Positions 36,418 to 48,006 are shown, counted from the stretch's first letter. The stretch is 54,740 nucleotides of DNA from an uncultured Clostridia bacterium (GCA_947623945.1 CANQHU010000006.1:1-54740); one strand, 5' to 3'. Numbers and translations are program-made. The notes: a model not told the origin generated them from the sequence alone.

Positions 36418-37065
36418 ATGAAGTCCAAAATAGAAAATATAAATAATAAAAAACATAAGTATTATGAAATCAAAGTAAGTGTTAGAGATACTCACCCACC
36501 TGTATGGAGAAGACTACAAATTCCAGAAGGAATAACTTTTCATGAATTAAATGCAATTATACAACTTGCGTTTAATTGGTGTGGGTATCATGCATATAAT
36601 TTTGAAGTAGGAACTATATCAAATCAACCAGAAATACTTATTGAATTACCAGATTTAGATGATGGATGGGGAGACTATGAAACCAGATATTCAAATAAAG
36701 AAAAAATAGATGAATATTTTAAAGAGTACAAAAGAATAAAATACATATATGATTTTGGAGATTATTGGATTCATGATATTGTAGTGGAAAAAATAGCTGA
36801 AATAGATATTAAATTGGTTAATCCTATTTGTATAAAAGCTAAAATGGCTGATTTACCAGAAGACTGTGGAGGAGCATATGAATATGAAGAGTTACTTGAA
36901 ATATTATCGGATCCAAAAAATAAAAGATACAAAGAAATGAAAGAATGGGTTGATGGAGGATTTACAAATTGGAATGACGATAGAGAATATGTAGATATTG
37001 AAGAAATAAATATGAGATTAAAAGACTATAAAGAACATGCAAAATTTTTATTAGAAGAAATATAA
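36418..37065 (+). CDS. pRiA4b ORF-3 family protein
   Basis: A 215-residue protein with the domain first named after plasmid pRiA4b ORF-3: YYEIKVSVRDTHPPVWRRLQ, TFHELNAIIQLAFNWCGYHA, IKYIYDFGDYWIHDIVVEKI and DLPEDCGGAYEYEELLEILS. The family is widespread on plasmids and mobile DNA; its function is unknown. I chose ATG 36418, which follows TGGAGAT, over ATG 36400. It lies inside the REP-bounded segment with the RAYT gene and ends with its own terminator, so it may have been carried in with it. Confidence 0.85.
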   Translation: MKSKIENINNKKHKYYEIKVSVRDTHPPVWRRLQIPEGITFHELNAIIQLAFNWCGYHAYNFEVGTISNQPEILIELPDLDDGWGDYETRYSNKEKIDEYFKEYKRIKYIYDFGDYWIHDIVVEKIAEIDIKLVNPICIKAKMADLPEDCGGAYEYEELLEILSDPKNKRYKEMKEWVDGGFTNWNDDREYVDIEEINMRLKDYKEHAKFLLEEI

Positions 37066-37075
37066 AGAAAATGTA

Positions 37076-37119
37076 AAAAAGTATAGCAAAATATAAAAAA
37101 TTATGCTATACTTTTTATG
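37076..37119 (+). terminator. terminator of the pRiA4b ORF-3 gene
   Basis: AAAAAGTATAGCA (37076-37088) pairs with TGCTATACTTTTT (37104-37116). Confidence 0.85.
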
Positions 37120-37157
37120 TTACATATCTAAATAAAATTTTAAGGAGGTTATAAAGA

Positions 37158-37955
37158 TTGCCTAGAGAAGCAAGAAGATTGTCTAATAATAAAGTGTATC
37201 ATTGTATGATACGTGGAGTTAATCAGCAAGATATTTTTTTCGAAGAACAGGATTATTTAAAATTCCAAGAAATCATTAAAAGAACAAAACAAAAATTTTT
37301 ATATCAATTATATTCTTATGTTTTAATGCCAAATCATATTCATTTAGAAATCAAAGATGAAAATCAAAAATTATCTCAAATTATTCATAATATAGCAACA
37401 ATTTATGCAAAATATTTTAATGATAAATATCAAAGAAAAGGTCATTTATTTGAAAGCCGATTTTTAAGTAAAAATGTTGAAAGTCAATATTATATTTTAA
37501 ATCTAATTAGATATATCCATCAAAATCCTGTAAAAGCTGGTATTAGTTCAATTGATAAATACAAATGGAGTAGTTATTCCGAATATTTTATAAATGAATG
37601 TATAGACTGCAAAGACAAAATAGTTGATAAAGAAGAAATTTTGAAAATGGTTGAAGAACAAGAAAAAACAGAAGTAAAAGATTTTTTCAAATTTAATAAT
37701 AGAACTATTAAATTTGAAGACAGCATTGAATTATTGGAATTTGAAATGAGAAGCAAATTAAAAGATGAAGAAGTAATTTACTTTATAAATAAAAAATTAG
37801 GAATATCTAATATTCAAGAAATACAGAATTACAATGTTGTGAAAAGAAATAAAATTATACAAGAAATTAAAAAGATAAAAGGAGTAACGCAACCACAAAT
37901 AGCAAGAATACTAGGACTTAGTGTTGGTATAGTAGAAAGAGTAAAAAAAGAATAG
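37158..37955 (+). CDS. REP-associated tyrosine transposase (RAYT, Y1/HUH type)
   Basis: A 265-residue TnpA-REP-like enzyme. The N-terminal MPREARRLSNNKVYHCMIRG, the HUH motif in SYVLMPNHIHLEI (about residue 55-67), IATIYAKYFNDKYQRKGHLF and LIRYIHQNPVKAG are typical. A C-terminal helix-turn-helix (GVTQPQIARILGLSVGIVER) is present, as in many RAYTs. TTG 37158 follows AAGGAGG. REP-like repeats flank it in inverted orientation at 36330-36384 and 38031-38079. RAYTs are domesticated transposases thought to spread REP sequences. No in-frame CGG is seen. Confidence 0.9.
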   Translation: MPREARRLSNNKVYHCMIRGVNQQDIFFEEQDYLKFQEIIKRTKQKFLYQLYSYVLMPNHIHLEIKDENQKLSQIIHNIATIYAKYFNDKYQRKGHLFESRFLSKNVESQYYILNLIRYIHQNPVKAGISSIDKYKWSSYSEYFINECIDCKDKIVDKEEILKMVEEQEKTEVKDFFKFNNRTIKFEDSIELLEFEMRSKLKDEEVIYFINKKLGISNIQEIQNYNVVKRNKIIQEIKKIKGVTQPQIARILGLSVGIVERVKKE

Positions 37956-37976
37956 TCAGACTTATGCTAGGTTGAT

Positions 37977-38079
37977 TGTCAGATTGGGGCAGATTTTGTC
38001 GTCGATTGGATCGGATTGGGGTCGTCGGATTGGGGACAGGCACAACGTTGACAAAAATGTGGTATTGGTGCCTGTCCCA
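37977..38079 (+). repeat. REP-like repeat, right flank of the RAYT gene
   Basis: 38031-38043 TGGGGACAGGCAC pairs with GTGCCTGTCCCA (38068-38079), with TTGACAAAAATGTGG between them, the inverse of the left-flank unit. A run of degenerate GATTGGGG copies (37981-38036) precedes it. Confidence 0.75.
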
Positions 38080-38093
38080 ACTTCCACCTAAAA

Positions 38094-38131
38094 ATATCAA
38101 AAAATACTTGAAAAGTATTGTTTTTTGATAT
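38094..38131 (+). terminator. terminator after the RAYT gene
   Basis: ATATCAAAAAATACTT and AAGTATTGTTTTTTGATAT pair around GAAA (38094-38131). Confidence 0.8.
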
Positions 38132-38177
38132 AGAATGGAATTGCCAATAAAGAAATTGGCAATAATAAAATTAATAA

Positions 38178-39203
<1,026 letters not shown>

Positions 39204-39236
39204 GAAGAATTTAAGAAGAAATGTAATAAGTTTTAA

Positions 39237-39271
39237 AACAACCTAAGACGTAATGTTTTAGGTTGTTTTTT
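39237..39271 (+). terminator. terminator of gapA
   Basis: AACAACCTAA (39237-39246) pairs with TTAGGTTGTT (39258-39267), then TTTT. Confidence 0.85.
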
Positions 39272-39292
39272 AAAAAAACTCTATCAAACCTC

Positions 39293-39321
39293 TTGCAATT
39301 TAAAATATAAATTGCTATAAT
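39293..39321 (+). promoter_or_regulatory. promoter upstream of the small ORF and carAB
   Basis: TTGCAA (39293-39298), 17 bases, TATAAT (39316-39321). Confidence 0.8.
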
Positions 39322-39371
39322 GAGAAAAATGTGTAAAAAAATCGACAGCAAATAAAGAAAGAAGGATAAAA

Positions 39372-39449
39372 ATGAAAAACAGCATTAAAAAAGCAAATTC
39401 AATAATGTTAGTAGTAGCTTTTTTTATCGTTATTTCATTTTTATTTTAA
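39372..39449 (+). CDS. short hydrophobic peptide, possible leader upstream of carAB
   Basis: A 25-residue peptide, MKNSIKKANSIMLVV then AFFIVISFLF, with a good AGAAAGAAGG upstream of ATG 39372. A terminator hairpin begins at its stop codon. The order promoter - short ORF - terminator - carA is that of an attenuation leader, but the peptide has no run of regulatory codons, so it could equally be a tiny membrane protein. Confidence 0.5.
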   Translation: MKNSIKKANSIMLVVAFFIVISFLF

Positions 39450-39479
39450 ATAAGGGACATTTATTCCTTATTTTTTTTT
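39449..39479 (+). terminator. terminator between the short ORF and carA
   Basis: AATAAGG (39449-39455) pairs with CCTTATT (39466-39472), followed by nine T. carA starts 80 bases later with no second promoter that I can see, so read-through control is possible. Confidence 0.75.
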
Positions 39480-39562
39480 GCCCACACGAATAAAAAAAAA
39501 CGCGTAGTATAGGGAAAAACATAAATGCAAAAATAAATCTAAAAAAGAAAGGAAAAAAGATT

Positions 39563-40660
39563 ATGAAAGAATTCAACAGAAAAATTGTATTAGAAGACGG
39601 AGAAGAATACTATGGATATGGGTTTGGCTCAAACAAAGAAGCTATATGTGAAATAGTATTTAACACATCAATGGTAGGATACCAAGAAATTGTATCAGAT
39701 CCATCATATACTTATCAAATGGTAGTAATGACATATCCCTTAATTGGAAATTATGGAATTACAGACGATGATTATGAAACAAAACAACCAACAATAGGGG
39801 GAATGATTGTTAGAGAATATAATGACCATCCAAGTAACTTTAGATATACAAAAACACTATCAGAATATTTAGAAGAAAATAACATTCCAGGTATATCTGG
39901 AATAGACACAAGGAAATTAACCAGAAGTATTAGAGAAAAAGGAAGCAGAAAAGTAATTATAACAGATATAAAAACTAGCAAGCAAAAAGCATTAAAAAAA
40001 TTACAAGAATATGAAATGCCAACAGATGCAGTAGCAAAAGTAAGTTGCAAAAAGAGATGGTATTCAAGAACTGCAAATCAAAAATATAATATTGTTGCAG
40101 TAGATTGTGGTATTAAACTAAATATTGTAAGAAGCCTAAATAAAAGAGGATGCAATGTTACAGTTGTACCATTTAATACAACAGCAAAGCAAATAGAAGA
40201 ATTAAAACCAGATGGAATCTTTTTGTCAAATGGACCGGGAAACCCAGAAGATGTAACAGAAGTAATAAAATTAGTAAAACAATTAAAAGGAAAGTATCCA
40301 ATTTTTGGAATATGTTTAGGACATCAAATGATTAGTTTAGCATATGGTGCAAAAACTTATAAACTAAAATTTGGGCACAGAGGTGGAAACCATCCGGTAT
40401 TAAACTTAGAAACCGATAAAATTGAGATAACAAGCCAAAACCATAGTTATGCAGTAGATGAAAATTCTTTAAAGAAAACAAAATTAAAAGTAACACACAA
40501 AAATATATTAGACAACACAGTTGAAGGAGTAGAATGTAAAGAAGATAAAATATTTAGTGTACAATATCACCCGGAAAGCAGTCCAGGTCCACAAGATAGC
40601 AGTTATTTATTTGATAAATTTATTAATATAATAGAAAAAAATAATAACGAGTCCAAATAG
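39563..40660 (+). CDS. carA: carbamoyl-phosphate synthase small (glutaminase) subunit
   Basis: A 365-residue CarA, which releases ammonia from glutamine for CarB. N-terminal LEDGEEYYGYGFG and GYQEIVSDPSYTYQMVVMTY, then the class I glutaminase domain with the Cys nucleophile in FGICLGHQMISLAYGA (near residue 250) and His/Glu in VQYHPESSPGPQDSSYLF. ATG 39563 follows AAAGGAAAA. It is followed after 104 bases by carB. No in-frame CGG is present. Confidence 0.96.
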   Translation: MKEFNRKIVLEDGEEYYGYGFGSNKEAICEIVFNTSMVGYQEIVSDPSYTYQMVVMTYPLIGNYGITDDDYETKQPTIGGMIVREYNDHPSNFRYTKTLSEYLEENNIPGISGIDTRKLTRSIREKGSRKVIITDIKTSKQKALKKLQEYEMPTDAVAKVSCKKRWYSRTANQKYNIVAVDCGIKLNIVRSLNKRGCNVTVVPFNTTAKQIEELKPDGIFLSNGPGNPEDVTEVIKLVKQLKGKYPIFGICLGHQMISLAYGAKTYKLKFGHRGGNHPVLNLETDKIEITSQNHSYAVDENSLKKTKLKVTHKNILDNTVEGVECKEDKIFSVQYHPESSPGPQDSSYLFDKFINIIEKNNNESK

Positions 40661-40764
40661 TAAGTGCCAAATAAAAAATAATAATGAACAAAAATAATAA
40701 ATACCAAATAAAAAATAACCAATAAATATCAAAATATAAAATAAAAGGAAAGAAGGATATAAAA

Positions 40765-43700
40765 ATGCCAAAAAGAAAAGATATAAAAACAGTATTAGTA
40801 ATTGGTTCTGGACCAATAGTAATAGGACAAGCAGCAGAATTTGACTATGCAGGAACACAAGCATGTTTAGCTTTAAAAGAAGAAGGTTATAAAGTTATTT
40901 TAGTAAACTCAAATCCAGCAACAATTATGACAGACACATCAATTGCAGACAAAGTATATATGGAGCCACTAACAATAGAGTATGTTGCAAAAATCATAAG
41001 ATATGAAAGACCAGATGCAATTTTGCCTGGAATTGGAGGTCAAACGGGTTTAAACATTGCAATGCAATTATACAAAAAAGGAGTATTACAAGAATGTCAA
41101 GTAGAACTATTAGGAACAAGTAGTGAATCAATTGAAAAGGCAGAAGATAGGGAAAAATTTAAAGAACTTTGTCAGCAACTTGGAGAACCAGTTTTAGAAT
41201 CTATTATAGCAACTTCAATTGAAGAAGGAATTGAAGCAGCAAAAAAAATTGGCTACCCAGTTGTGCTAAGACCAGCATTCACTTTAGGAGGTACAGGAGG
41301 AGGATTTGCAGATAACGAAGAAGAACTAAAAGAACTAATAAAACACTCTTTAAGCCTTTCTCCAGTTGGTCAAGTATTAGTAGAAAAAAGTATAAAAGGA
41401 TATAAAGAAATTGAATATGAAGTAATTAGAGACAAAAATGATACTGCAATAACTGTATGTAACATGGAAAACTTAGACCCAGTAGGAATTCATACAGGAG
41501 ATTCAATTGTTGTAGCACCAAGCCAAACCCTTACAAACAAAGAATATCAATTATTAAGGGATAGTGCTTTAAAAATTATTAGAGCATTAAAAATTGAAGG
41601 AGGATGCAATGTTCAATTTGCATTAGACCCACATTCATTTAAATACTACTTAATTGAAGTAAATCCGAGAGTATCACGTTCATCAGCACTAGCATCAAAA
41701 GCAAGCCGGATATCCAATTGCAAGAGTATCTGCAAAAATTGCAGTAGGTATGAGGTTAGATGAAATTATGCTTGCTAACACTCCTGCAAGTTTTGAGCCA
41801 GCCCTAGACTATGTAGTATGCAAGATTGCAAGATTCCCTTTTGACAAATTCACTTTAGCATCAAATAAACTAAGTACACAAATGAAAGCAACAGGAGAAG
41901 TAATGAGCGTAGGAAGAACATTTGAAGAAAGTTTATTAAAAGCAGTGCGTTCTTTAGAAATAGGAGTATGTCATATACATATGCCAAAATTCGACAAATA
42001 TGATACAGAAACCCTAATGGAATATATAAAAGACGGAACAGATGACAGAATCTATGCAATTAGTGAACTAATAAGAAGAGATGTAGATTTAGGCTTAATT
42101 TATAACATAACTAAAATTGATATGTTTTTCTTAGAAAAAATTAGGCACATTGTAAAATTAGAAACCTTATTAGCAGAAAATGTAGGAGATATAGCAGTTC
42201 TAAAAAGATTAAAAAAGATTGGATTTAGCGATAAATACATAGCAAAAATATGGAAAATGACAGAAGAAGAAATATTTTTACTAAGAAAAAAAGAAAAAAT
42301 TTTCCCAGTTTATAAAATGATAGATACTTGTAGTAGTGAATTTGAAAGTTATGTGCCATATTTCTATTCAACATATGAAGAAGAAAATGAATCAATTGTA
42401 AGCAAGAAAAAGAAAATTGTAGTTTTAGGAGCAGGTCCAATAAGAATTCGGTCAAGGTGTAGAATTTGACTATTCAACAGTACATGCCATAAAAACAATT
42501 AAAGAAGCAGGTTATGAAGCAATAATAATCAATAACAATCCAGAAACAGTATCTACAGATTATACAACAAGTGATAAGTTATATTTTGAACCATTAACAG
42601 TAGAAGATGTTATGAATATTATTGAACTAGAAAAACCAGAAGGTATTGTAGCATCATTGGGTGGACAAACTGCAATTAACTTAGCCGAGCCACTTGCAAA
42701 ATTAGGAGTAAAAATCATTGGAACAGGTGTAGATGCAATAGAAAAGGCAGAAAATAGAGATGCCTTTGAAAGGGTAATGAAAAAATTAAAACTATTACAA
42801 CCAAGAGGAGAAGCAGTAACAAATATAGAAGATGGAATAAAAGTTGCAAAAGAAATAGGATATCCTGTTTTAGTTAGACCAAGTTATGTTTTAGGCGGTA
42901 GAGCAATGCAAATTGTAGGAAATCAAAAAGCTCTAGAAAAATACCTAAAAACAGCAGTAGAGATTAATAAAAAACAACCAGTATTAGTAGATAAATATAT
43001 AGTTGGAAAAGAATTGGAAGTAGATGCTGTATGTGATGGTAAAGATGTATTTGTGGCAGGAATTATGGAACATGTTGAAAAAACGGGAATTCACTCAGGA
43101 GATAGTATTAGTATTTATCCAACTTTCAGCGTAAGTAAAGAAGCAAAACAAAAAATTTTAGATTACACAGTAAAATTAGGATTAGGAATTGGAATTGTCG
43201 GCCTATACAATATTCAGTTTATTGTAGACAAAAAAGAAGATGTATATGTTATTGAAGTAAATCCGAGATCATCAAGAACAGTTCCATTTATATCAAAATC
43301 AACAGGATATTCTCTTGCTGATATTGGAACTTTAGTAATGCTAGGAAAAAGTTTAAAAGAACAAGGAATAAACGAAGTTTATCCAAAGGAAAAAGAAAAA
43401 TGGTATGTTAAAGCACCTGCATTTTCTTTCTCAAAATTAAATGGATTAGATGCATATCTTTCACCTGAAATGAAGTCAACAGGAGAAGCAATTGGATATG
43501 ACAAAAAATTAACAAGAGCATTATATAAAGCACTTCAATCATCAGGAATGCATTTAGTAAATTATGGAACTATATTCCTGACTATAGCAGATAAAGACAA
43601 AGAAGAAGCATTACCACTTGTTAGAAGATTTTATAATTTGGGATTTAATATAGAAGCAACAGAAGGGACAGCAATATACTTAAAAGAACATGGCATAAGA

Positions 43701-43946
43701 ACAAGAATTAAGAAAAAAATTAGTGAAGGTAGTCAAGATATTTTGGAATCTATGAGAAAAGGATATGTAAATTATGTTATTAACACAAGAAAGATGGATT
43801 CTATTGATGAACAAACTGATGGAGCATTAATTAGAAGATGTGCAGTTGAAAATAATATACCAATTTTTACAGCATTAGATACCGTAAGAGCGGTGCTTGA
43901 TGTATTAGAAGAAATAACTCTTGGAATTTCGACAATTGATGAATAA
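40765..43946 (+). CDS. carB: carbamoyl-phosphate synthase large subunit, with two +1 frameshifts at CGG
   Basis: A 1059-residue CarB, which makes carbamoyl phosphate for pyrimidines and arginine. The two ATP-grasp halves are clear: [20 protein letters not shown] at the start and [20 protein letters not shown] in the middle. Skipping C at 41707 gives [19 protein letters not shown], and skipping C at 42449 gives [11 protein letters not shown]; both glycines are invariant in CarB. Without the skips the protein stops near 41763 or 42467. The C-terminal allosteric domain follows after residue 930. ATG 40765 follows AAGGAAAGAAGG. The length is the family norm. Confidence 0.97.
41707..41710 (+). other. 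+1 frameshift site CGGA, first in carB
   Basis: Codon AGC then C GGA; Gly315 of the invariant K-A-S/T-G-Y-P. Frame 0 stops at 41763. Confidence 0.96.
42449..42452 (+). other. +1 frameshift site CGGT, second in carB
   Basis: Codon ATT then C GGT; Gly562 of the invariant R-I-G-Q-G. Frame 0 stops six codons later. Confidence 0.96.
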
Positions 43947-43969
43947 AAAATAGAATATAAAAATTTGAA

Positions 43970-43997
43970 AAGAATACTTGAAAAGTATTCTTTTTTT
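43970..43997 (+). terminator. terminator of carAB
   Basis: AAGAATACTT (43970-43979) pairs with AAGTATTCTT (43983-43992), then five T. Confidence 0.85.
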
Positions 43998-44046
43998 GTA
44001 TACAATATAAATGGAAAATTGGATACACACAAAGGAGGAATTAAAA

Positions 44047-44392
44047 ATGAAAAAAAACAATGGTGTTACACTTATTGCACTGGTTGTAACAGTAATGGTA
44101 TTAATGATACTAGCAGGTGTTTCTATTACTTCATTAGTAAATAGCGAAAAGCGGAACAGTTGATGAAGCAAAAGAACAAAGTAAACAAGCACAAAGAGAA
44201 AGTATTATACAAAAAATAGAATCTGATATATATTCAGAAAAAATAAAACAAGGAAAAAATTTAACAAAAGCTCAAGCAGAAGCAATTATATCAAAATATG
44301 GTAAAATACAAGGTTCTGTATTGACAACTACTCAAGGAAATTATTCAATAAATTTGAACGAAATTATTGGATGGGAACAAGCAGAAAATTAA
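44047..44392 (+). CDS. type IV pilin/pseudopilin-like protein, with +1 frameshift at CGG
   Basis: A 114-residue protein with the class III signal NNGVTLIALVVTVMVLMILA followed by GVSITSLVN, as in clostridial pseudopilins. Reading breaks at CGG 44152 just after the first helix. Skipping the C gives SEKGTVDEAKEQSKQAQRES and a continuous helical rod ending at TAA 44390-44392. Frame 0 stops three codons after the site. ATG 44047 follows AAAGGAGG. No prepilin peptidase gene is nearby, so its secretion system lies elsewhere. It stands alone between carAB and pgk. Confidence 0.82.
44152..44155 (+). other. +1 frameshift site CGGA in the pseudopilin gene
   Basis: Codon AAG then C GGA; Gly36. Frame 0 hits TGA TGA three codons later. 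Confidence 0.9.
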
Positions 44393-44455
44393 ATTGTATG
44401 TTATTTTACAAAAAAGGAAATAATATAAAAAATAAAAAATTAGGAGGAAAGAAAA

Positions 44456-45640
44456 ATGAATAAAAAAACAGTTAAAGACATTGATTTAAAAGGAAAAAAG
44501 GTATTAGTACGTTGCGATTTTAATGTTCCAATGGATGAAAACCAAAACATAACTAATAATGCAAGAATAGTAGGAGCTATTCCAACAATAAAATATTTAA
44601 TAGAAAATGAGTGTAAAATCATATTATGCTCACATTTAGGAAGACCAAAAGGAGAATTCAAACCAGAATTTTCTTTAAAACCAGTAGCAAAAGAATTATC
44701 AAGATTATTAGGGCAAGAAGTAATTATGTCAGAAGATGTAATTGGAGAGGATAGCAAAACAAAAGCAGAAAATTTAAAACCAGGAGAAATACTATTATTA
44801 GAAAATGTAAGATTTCATAAGGAAGAAACAGAAAATGATTTAGAATTTGCCAAAAAACTTGCAAGTTTTGCTGAAGTATATGTAAATGATGCATTTGGAA
44901 CAACACATAGAGCACATAGTTCAACAGCAGGAGTAGCTAACTTTTTACCAGCAGTATCTGGATTTTTAATTGAAAAAGAATTAAAATACTTAGGAAATGC
45001 AGTATCAAACCCAGAAAGACCATTAGTAGCAATACTTGGAGGATCAAAAGTATCTGATAAAATCGGTGTAATTAATAATTTATTAGATAAAGTTGATACA
45101 CTAATAATTGGCGGTGGAATGGCATATACATTTTTAAAGGCACAAGGATATGAAATAGGAAATTCAATTTGTGAACTAGATAAATTAGACCTAGCAAAAG
45201 AACTTATGGAAAAAGCAAAGCAAAAAGGTGTTAAATTAATGCTTCCAGTCGACACAAAAGTAGGAAAAGAATTTAAACAAGACACAGAAAGTAAAACAGT
45301 TAAATCAAGCGAGATACCAGAGGGCTGGGAAGGACTTGATATTGGAGAAGAAACAATAAAATTATATTCAGAAGAATTAGAAAAAGCAAAAACAGTAGTA
45401 TGGAATGGACCACTTGGAGTATTTGAATTTGATCAATTTGCAGTAGGAACAAATGCCATTGCAAAAAAATTAGCTGAAATTGATGCTACAACAATTATTG
45501 GTGGAGGAGATTCAGCAGCAGCAGTTGCAAAAGCAGGACTAGAAGACAAAATGACTCATATATCAACAGGTGGAGGAGCATCTTTAGAATTCTTAGAAGG
45601 AAAAGAATTACCAGGAATTGAATGTTTAATGGATAAATAA
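44456..45640 (+). CDS. pgk: phosphoglycerate kinase
   Basis: A 394-residue PGK. Visible motifs are [36 protein letters not shown], the hinge and ADP-binding parts ([20 protein letters not shown] [20 protein letters not shown]), [10 protein letters not shown] and the final [10 protein letters not shown] and [16 protein letters not shown] 44456 follows AGGAGG. It starts a glycolytic run with tpiA (24 bases later) and gpmI. No in-frame CGG is seen. Confidence 0.97.
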   Translation: MNKKTVKDIDLKGKKVLVRCDFNVPMDENQNITNNARIVGAIPTIKYLIENECKIILCSHLGRPKGEFKPEFSLKPVAKELSRLLGQEVIMSEDVIGEDSKTKAENLKPGEILLLENVRFHKEETENDLEFAKKLASFAEVYVNDAFGTTHRAHSSTAGVANFLPAVSGFLIEKELKYLGNAVSNPERPLVAILGGSKVSDKIGVINNLLDKVDTLIIGGGMAYTFLKAQGYEIGNSICELDKLDLAKELMEKAKQKGVKLMLPVDTKVGKEFKQDTESKTVKSSEIPEGWEGLDIGEETIKLYSEELEKAKTVVWNGPLGVFEFDQFAVGTNAIAKKLAEIDATTIIGGGDSAAAVAKAGLEDKMTHISTGGGASLEFLEGKELPGIECLMDK

Positions 45641-45664
45641 ATCCCTTTAGGAGGAAGATTAATT

Positions 45665-46412
45665 ATGAGAAGAAAAGTAATTGCAGGAAATTGGAAAATG
45701 AATATGTTACCAAATGAAGCAATAAAATTTATAGAAGAATTAACACCATTAGTAAAAGACACTCGGAAATGAAGTTATACTTTGTGTACCATATACAGAC
45801 TTATTTTATGCACTTTTAACAGCACAAAATACCAATATCAAAATAGGAGCGCAAAATATGCACTTTGAAGAAAGTGGATCATTTACTGGAGAAGTATCTG
45901 GCTTAATGTTAAAATCAATAGGAGTAGAATATGTTATTATAGGGCATTCAGAAAGAAGGCAATACTTTAATGAAACAGACGAAACAGTAAACAAAAAAAT
46001 CAAAGCAGCATTCAATTATGGTTTAAAACCAATTGTATGTGTAGGAGAAACATTAGAACAAAGAGAACAAGGAAAAACAGAAGAAATTATTACAAAGCAA
46101 ACAGAACTAGCATTAGAAGGCTTGACAAATGAACAAGTAGAAAGTATAATAATTGCTTATGAGCCAATTTGGGCAATAGGAACAGGAAAAACAGCAACCA
46201 AAGAAGATGCAAATGACAGCATAAAAGCAATAAGAAGTAAAATAGCCCAAAAATATGGACAAAATGTGGCAGATAGAGTTATAATACAATATGGCGGAAG
46301 TGTAAAAAGCAGCAATGCAAAAGAACTATTTACTATGTCTGATATAGATGGAGGCTTAGTAGGTGGTGCAAGCCTAAAAGCAGAAGAATTCAGCAAAATA
46401 GTAAATTTTTAG
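45665..46412 (+). CDS. tpiA: triosephosphate isomerase, with +1 frameshift at CGG
   Basis: A 248-residue TPI barrel. [20 protein letters not shown] is followed by an in-frame CGG at 45764 and, two codons later, TGA. Skipping the C gives [20 protein letters not shown] and then the intact enzyme: [29 protein letters not shown] (catalytic His), [11 protein letters not shown] (catalytic Glu) and [13 protein letters not shown] 45665 follows AGGAGGAAG. TPI is essential for normal glycolysis, so this gene is very unlikely to be dead. Its TAG stop is shared with a hairpin repeat. Confidence 0.97.
45764..45767 (+). other. +1 frameshift site CGGA in tpiA
   Basis: Codon ACT then C GGA; Gly34. Frame 0 hits TGA two codons later, leaving only 35 residues. 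Confidence 0.95.
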
Positions 46413-46442
46413 GTGTTTTTTTGCCCCGTCCCAAAAAACACC
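46412..46442. repeat. single 31-bp hairpin repeat unit between tpiA and gpmI
   Basis: GGTGTTTTTTT, loop GCCCCGTCCC, AAAAAACACC: the same unit, in inverse orientation to 34238, sharing its first G with the tpiA TAG stop. It ends 15 bases before the gpmI ATG. Confidence 0.85.
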
Positions 46443-46457
46443 AAGGAAGGAAATAAA

Positions 46458-47999
46458 ATGAAAGACAAATTAACAATGCTTATGATATTAGATGGATTTG
46501 GAAACAATCCAAATACAGATGGAAATGCAATAAAACTTGCCAATACACCTAATATTGATAAACTAATGAAAAAATACTCTAATACAGAAATCTATACAAG
46601 TGGACTTGCAGTTGGACTTCCAGAGGGACAAATGGGAAACTCAGAAGTAGGCCATACTAATATTGGTGCAGGAAGAATTGTATATCAGGAATTAACAAGA
46701 ATTACAAAATCAATTGAAGATGGAGATTTTTTTACAAATCCAGAATTTGTAGCAGCAATTGAAAACTGTAAAAAATACAATTCAAAATTGCATATATTAG
46801 GTTTAGTCTCTGATGGAGGAGTCCATAGCCATGATAGGCATTTATATGGACTTTTAGAAATGGCTAAAAGAAGGGACTTTGAAAATGTATATGTACATTG
46901 TTTCTTAGATGGAAGAGACACACCACCCGCATCAGCAGAAGGATATATCATTAAATTACAAGAAAAAATGAATGAAAAGCAAATTGGCAAAATTGCAAGT
47001 ATATCAGGAAGATTTTATGCAATGGATAGAGACAAAAGATGGGAAAGAGTAAAAAAATGCTATGATGCTTTAGTAAAAGGCGAAGGAAATAAATCAGGAG
47101 ATGTAATAAAAGCAATAGAAGACTCTTATCAAAAAGAAGTATTTGATGAATTTGTTGAACCAACAATAATATGTAATGGTGAAGAACCAATAGCAACAAT
47201 AGAAAAACATGATTCAGTTATTTTCTTTAATTTCAGACCAGATAGAGCAAGGCAAATTACAAGAGCATTAGTAGATAAAGACTTTGATGGATTTGAAACA
47301 AAAAAAGATTTAGACTTATATTATGTATGTTTTACAAGTTATGATGAAACAATGCCAAATGTACATGTTGCATTTAAAAAAGAAACATTAAAAAACACAT
47401 TTGGAGAATATATAAGCCAAAAAGGATACACACAACTTAGAATTGCAGAAACAGAAAAATATGCACATGTAACATTTTTCTTTAACGGTGGAGAAGAAAA
47501 ACAATATGAAGGAGAAGATAGAATTCTAGTACCATCTCCAAAAGTAGAAACATATGATTTAAAACCAGAAATGAGTGCATATGAAGTAACAGATAAAGTA
47601 TTAGACGCTATAGAAAATGACAGATATGACTGCATTATATTAAATTATGCAAATACTGATATGGTAGGACATACAGGAAGTTTAGAAGCAGCAATAAAAG
47701 CAGTAGAAGCAGTAGACGAATGTGTCGGAAAAGTAGTAAATTTAGTAGAACTAAAAGGCGGAAATTTATTAATTACAGCAGACCATGGAAATGCAGAGCA
47801 AATGATAGATTATAGCACTGGAGAGCCACATACAGCTCATACAACAAACCCAGTACCATTAATCTTAGTTTCAAGCGATAAAAACCTAAAACTAAAATCA
47901 GGAGGAAAATTAGCAGATTTAGCACCAACAATGTTAGATTTAATGAATCTTGAAAAACCTGAAGAAATGACAGGTAATAGTTTATTAGATAGGAAATAG
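46458..47999 (+). CDS. gpmI: cofactor-independent phosphoglycerate mutase
   Basis: A 513-residue metal-dependent 2,3-BPG-independent mutase. The start [14 protein letters not shown] holds the first metal Asp, and [14 protein letters not shown] has the catalytic Ser (about residue 62). [38 protein letters not shown] and [10 protein letters not shown] carry the other metal ligands. ATG 46458 follows AAGGAAGG. An upstream reading frame through the hairpin repeat is not a likely start. It follows tpiA in the glycolytic run. Confidence 0.96.
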   Translation: MKDKLTMLMILDGFGNNPNTDGNAIKLANTPNIDKLMKKYSNTEIYTSGLAVGLPEGQMGNSEVGHTNIGAGRIVYQELTRITKSIEDGDFFTNPEFVAAIENCKKYNSKLHILGLVSDGGVHSHDRHLYGLLEMAKRRDFENVYVHCFLDGRDTPPASAEGYIIKLQEKMNEKQIGKIASISGRFYAMDRDKRWERVKKCYDALVKGEGNKSGDVIKAIEDSYQKEVFDEFVEPTIICNGEEPIATIEKHDSVIFFNFRPDRARQITRALVDKDFDGFETKKDLDLYYVCFTSYDETMPNVHVAFKKETLKNTFGEYISQKGYTQLRIAETEKYAHVTFFFNGGEEKQYEGEDRILVPSPKVETYDLKPEMSAYEVTDKVLDAIENDRYDCIILNYANTDMVGHTGSLEAAIKAVEAVDECVGKVVNLVELKGGNLLITADHGNAEQMIDYSTGEPHTAHTTNPVPLILVSSDKNLKLKSGGKLADLAPTMLDLMNLEKPEEMTGNSLLDRK

Positions 48000-48006
48000 G
48001 AATTAT

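Noticed and set aside
46413..46457. Start of gpmI inside the hairpin repeat
   Set aside because: ATG 46458 has a good AAGGAAGG and begins the conserved [12 protein letters not shown].
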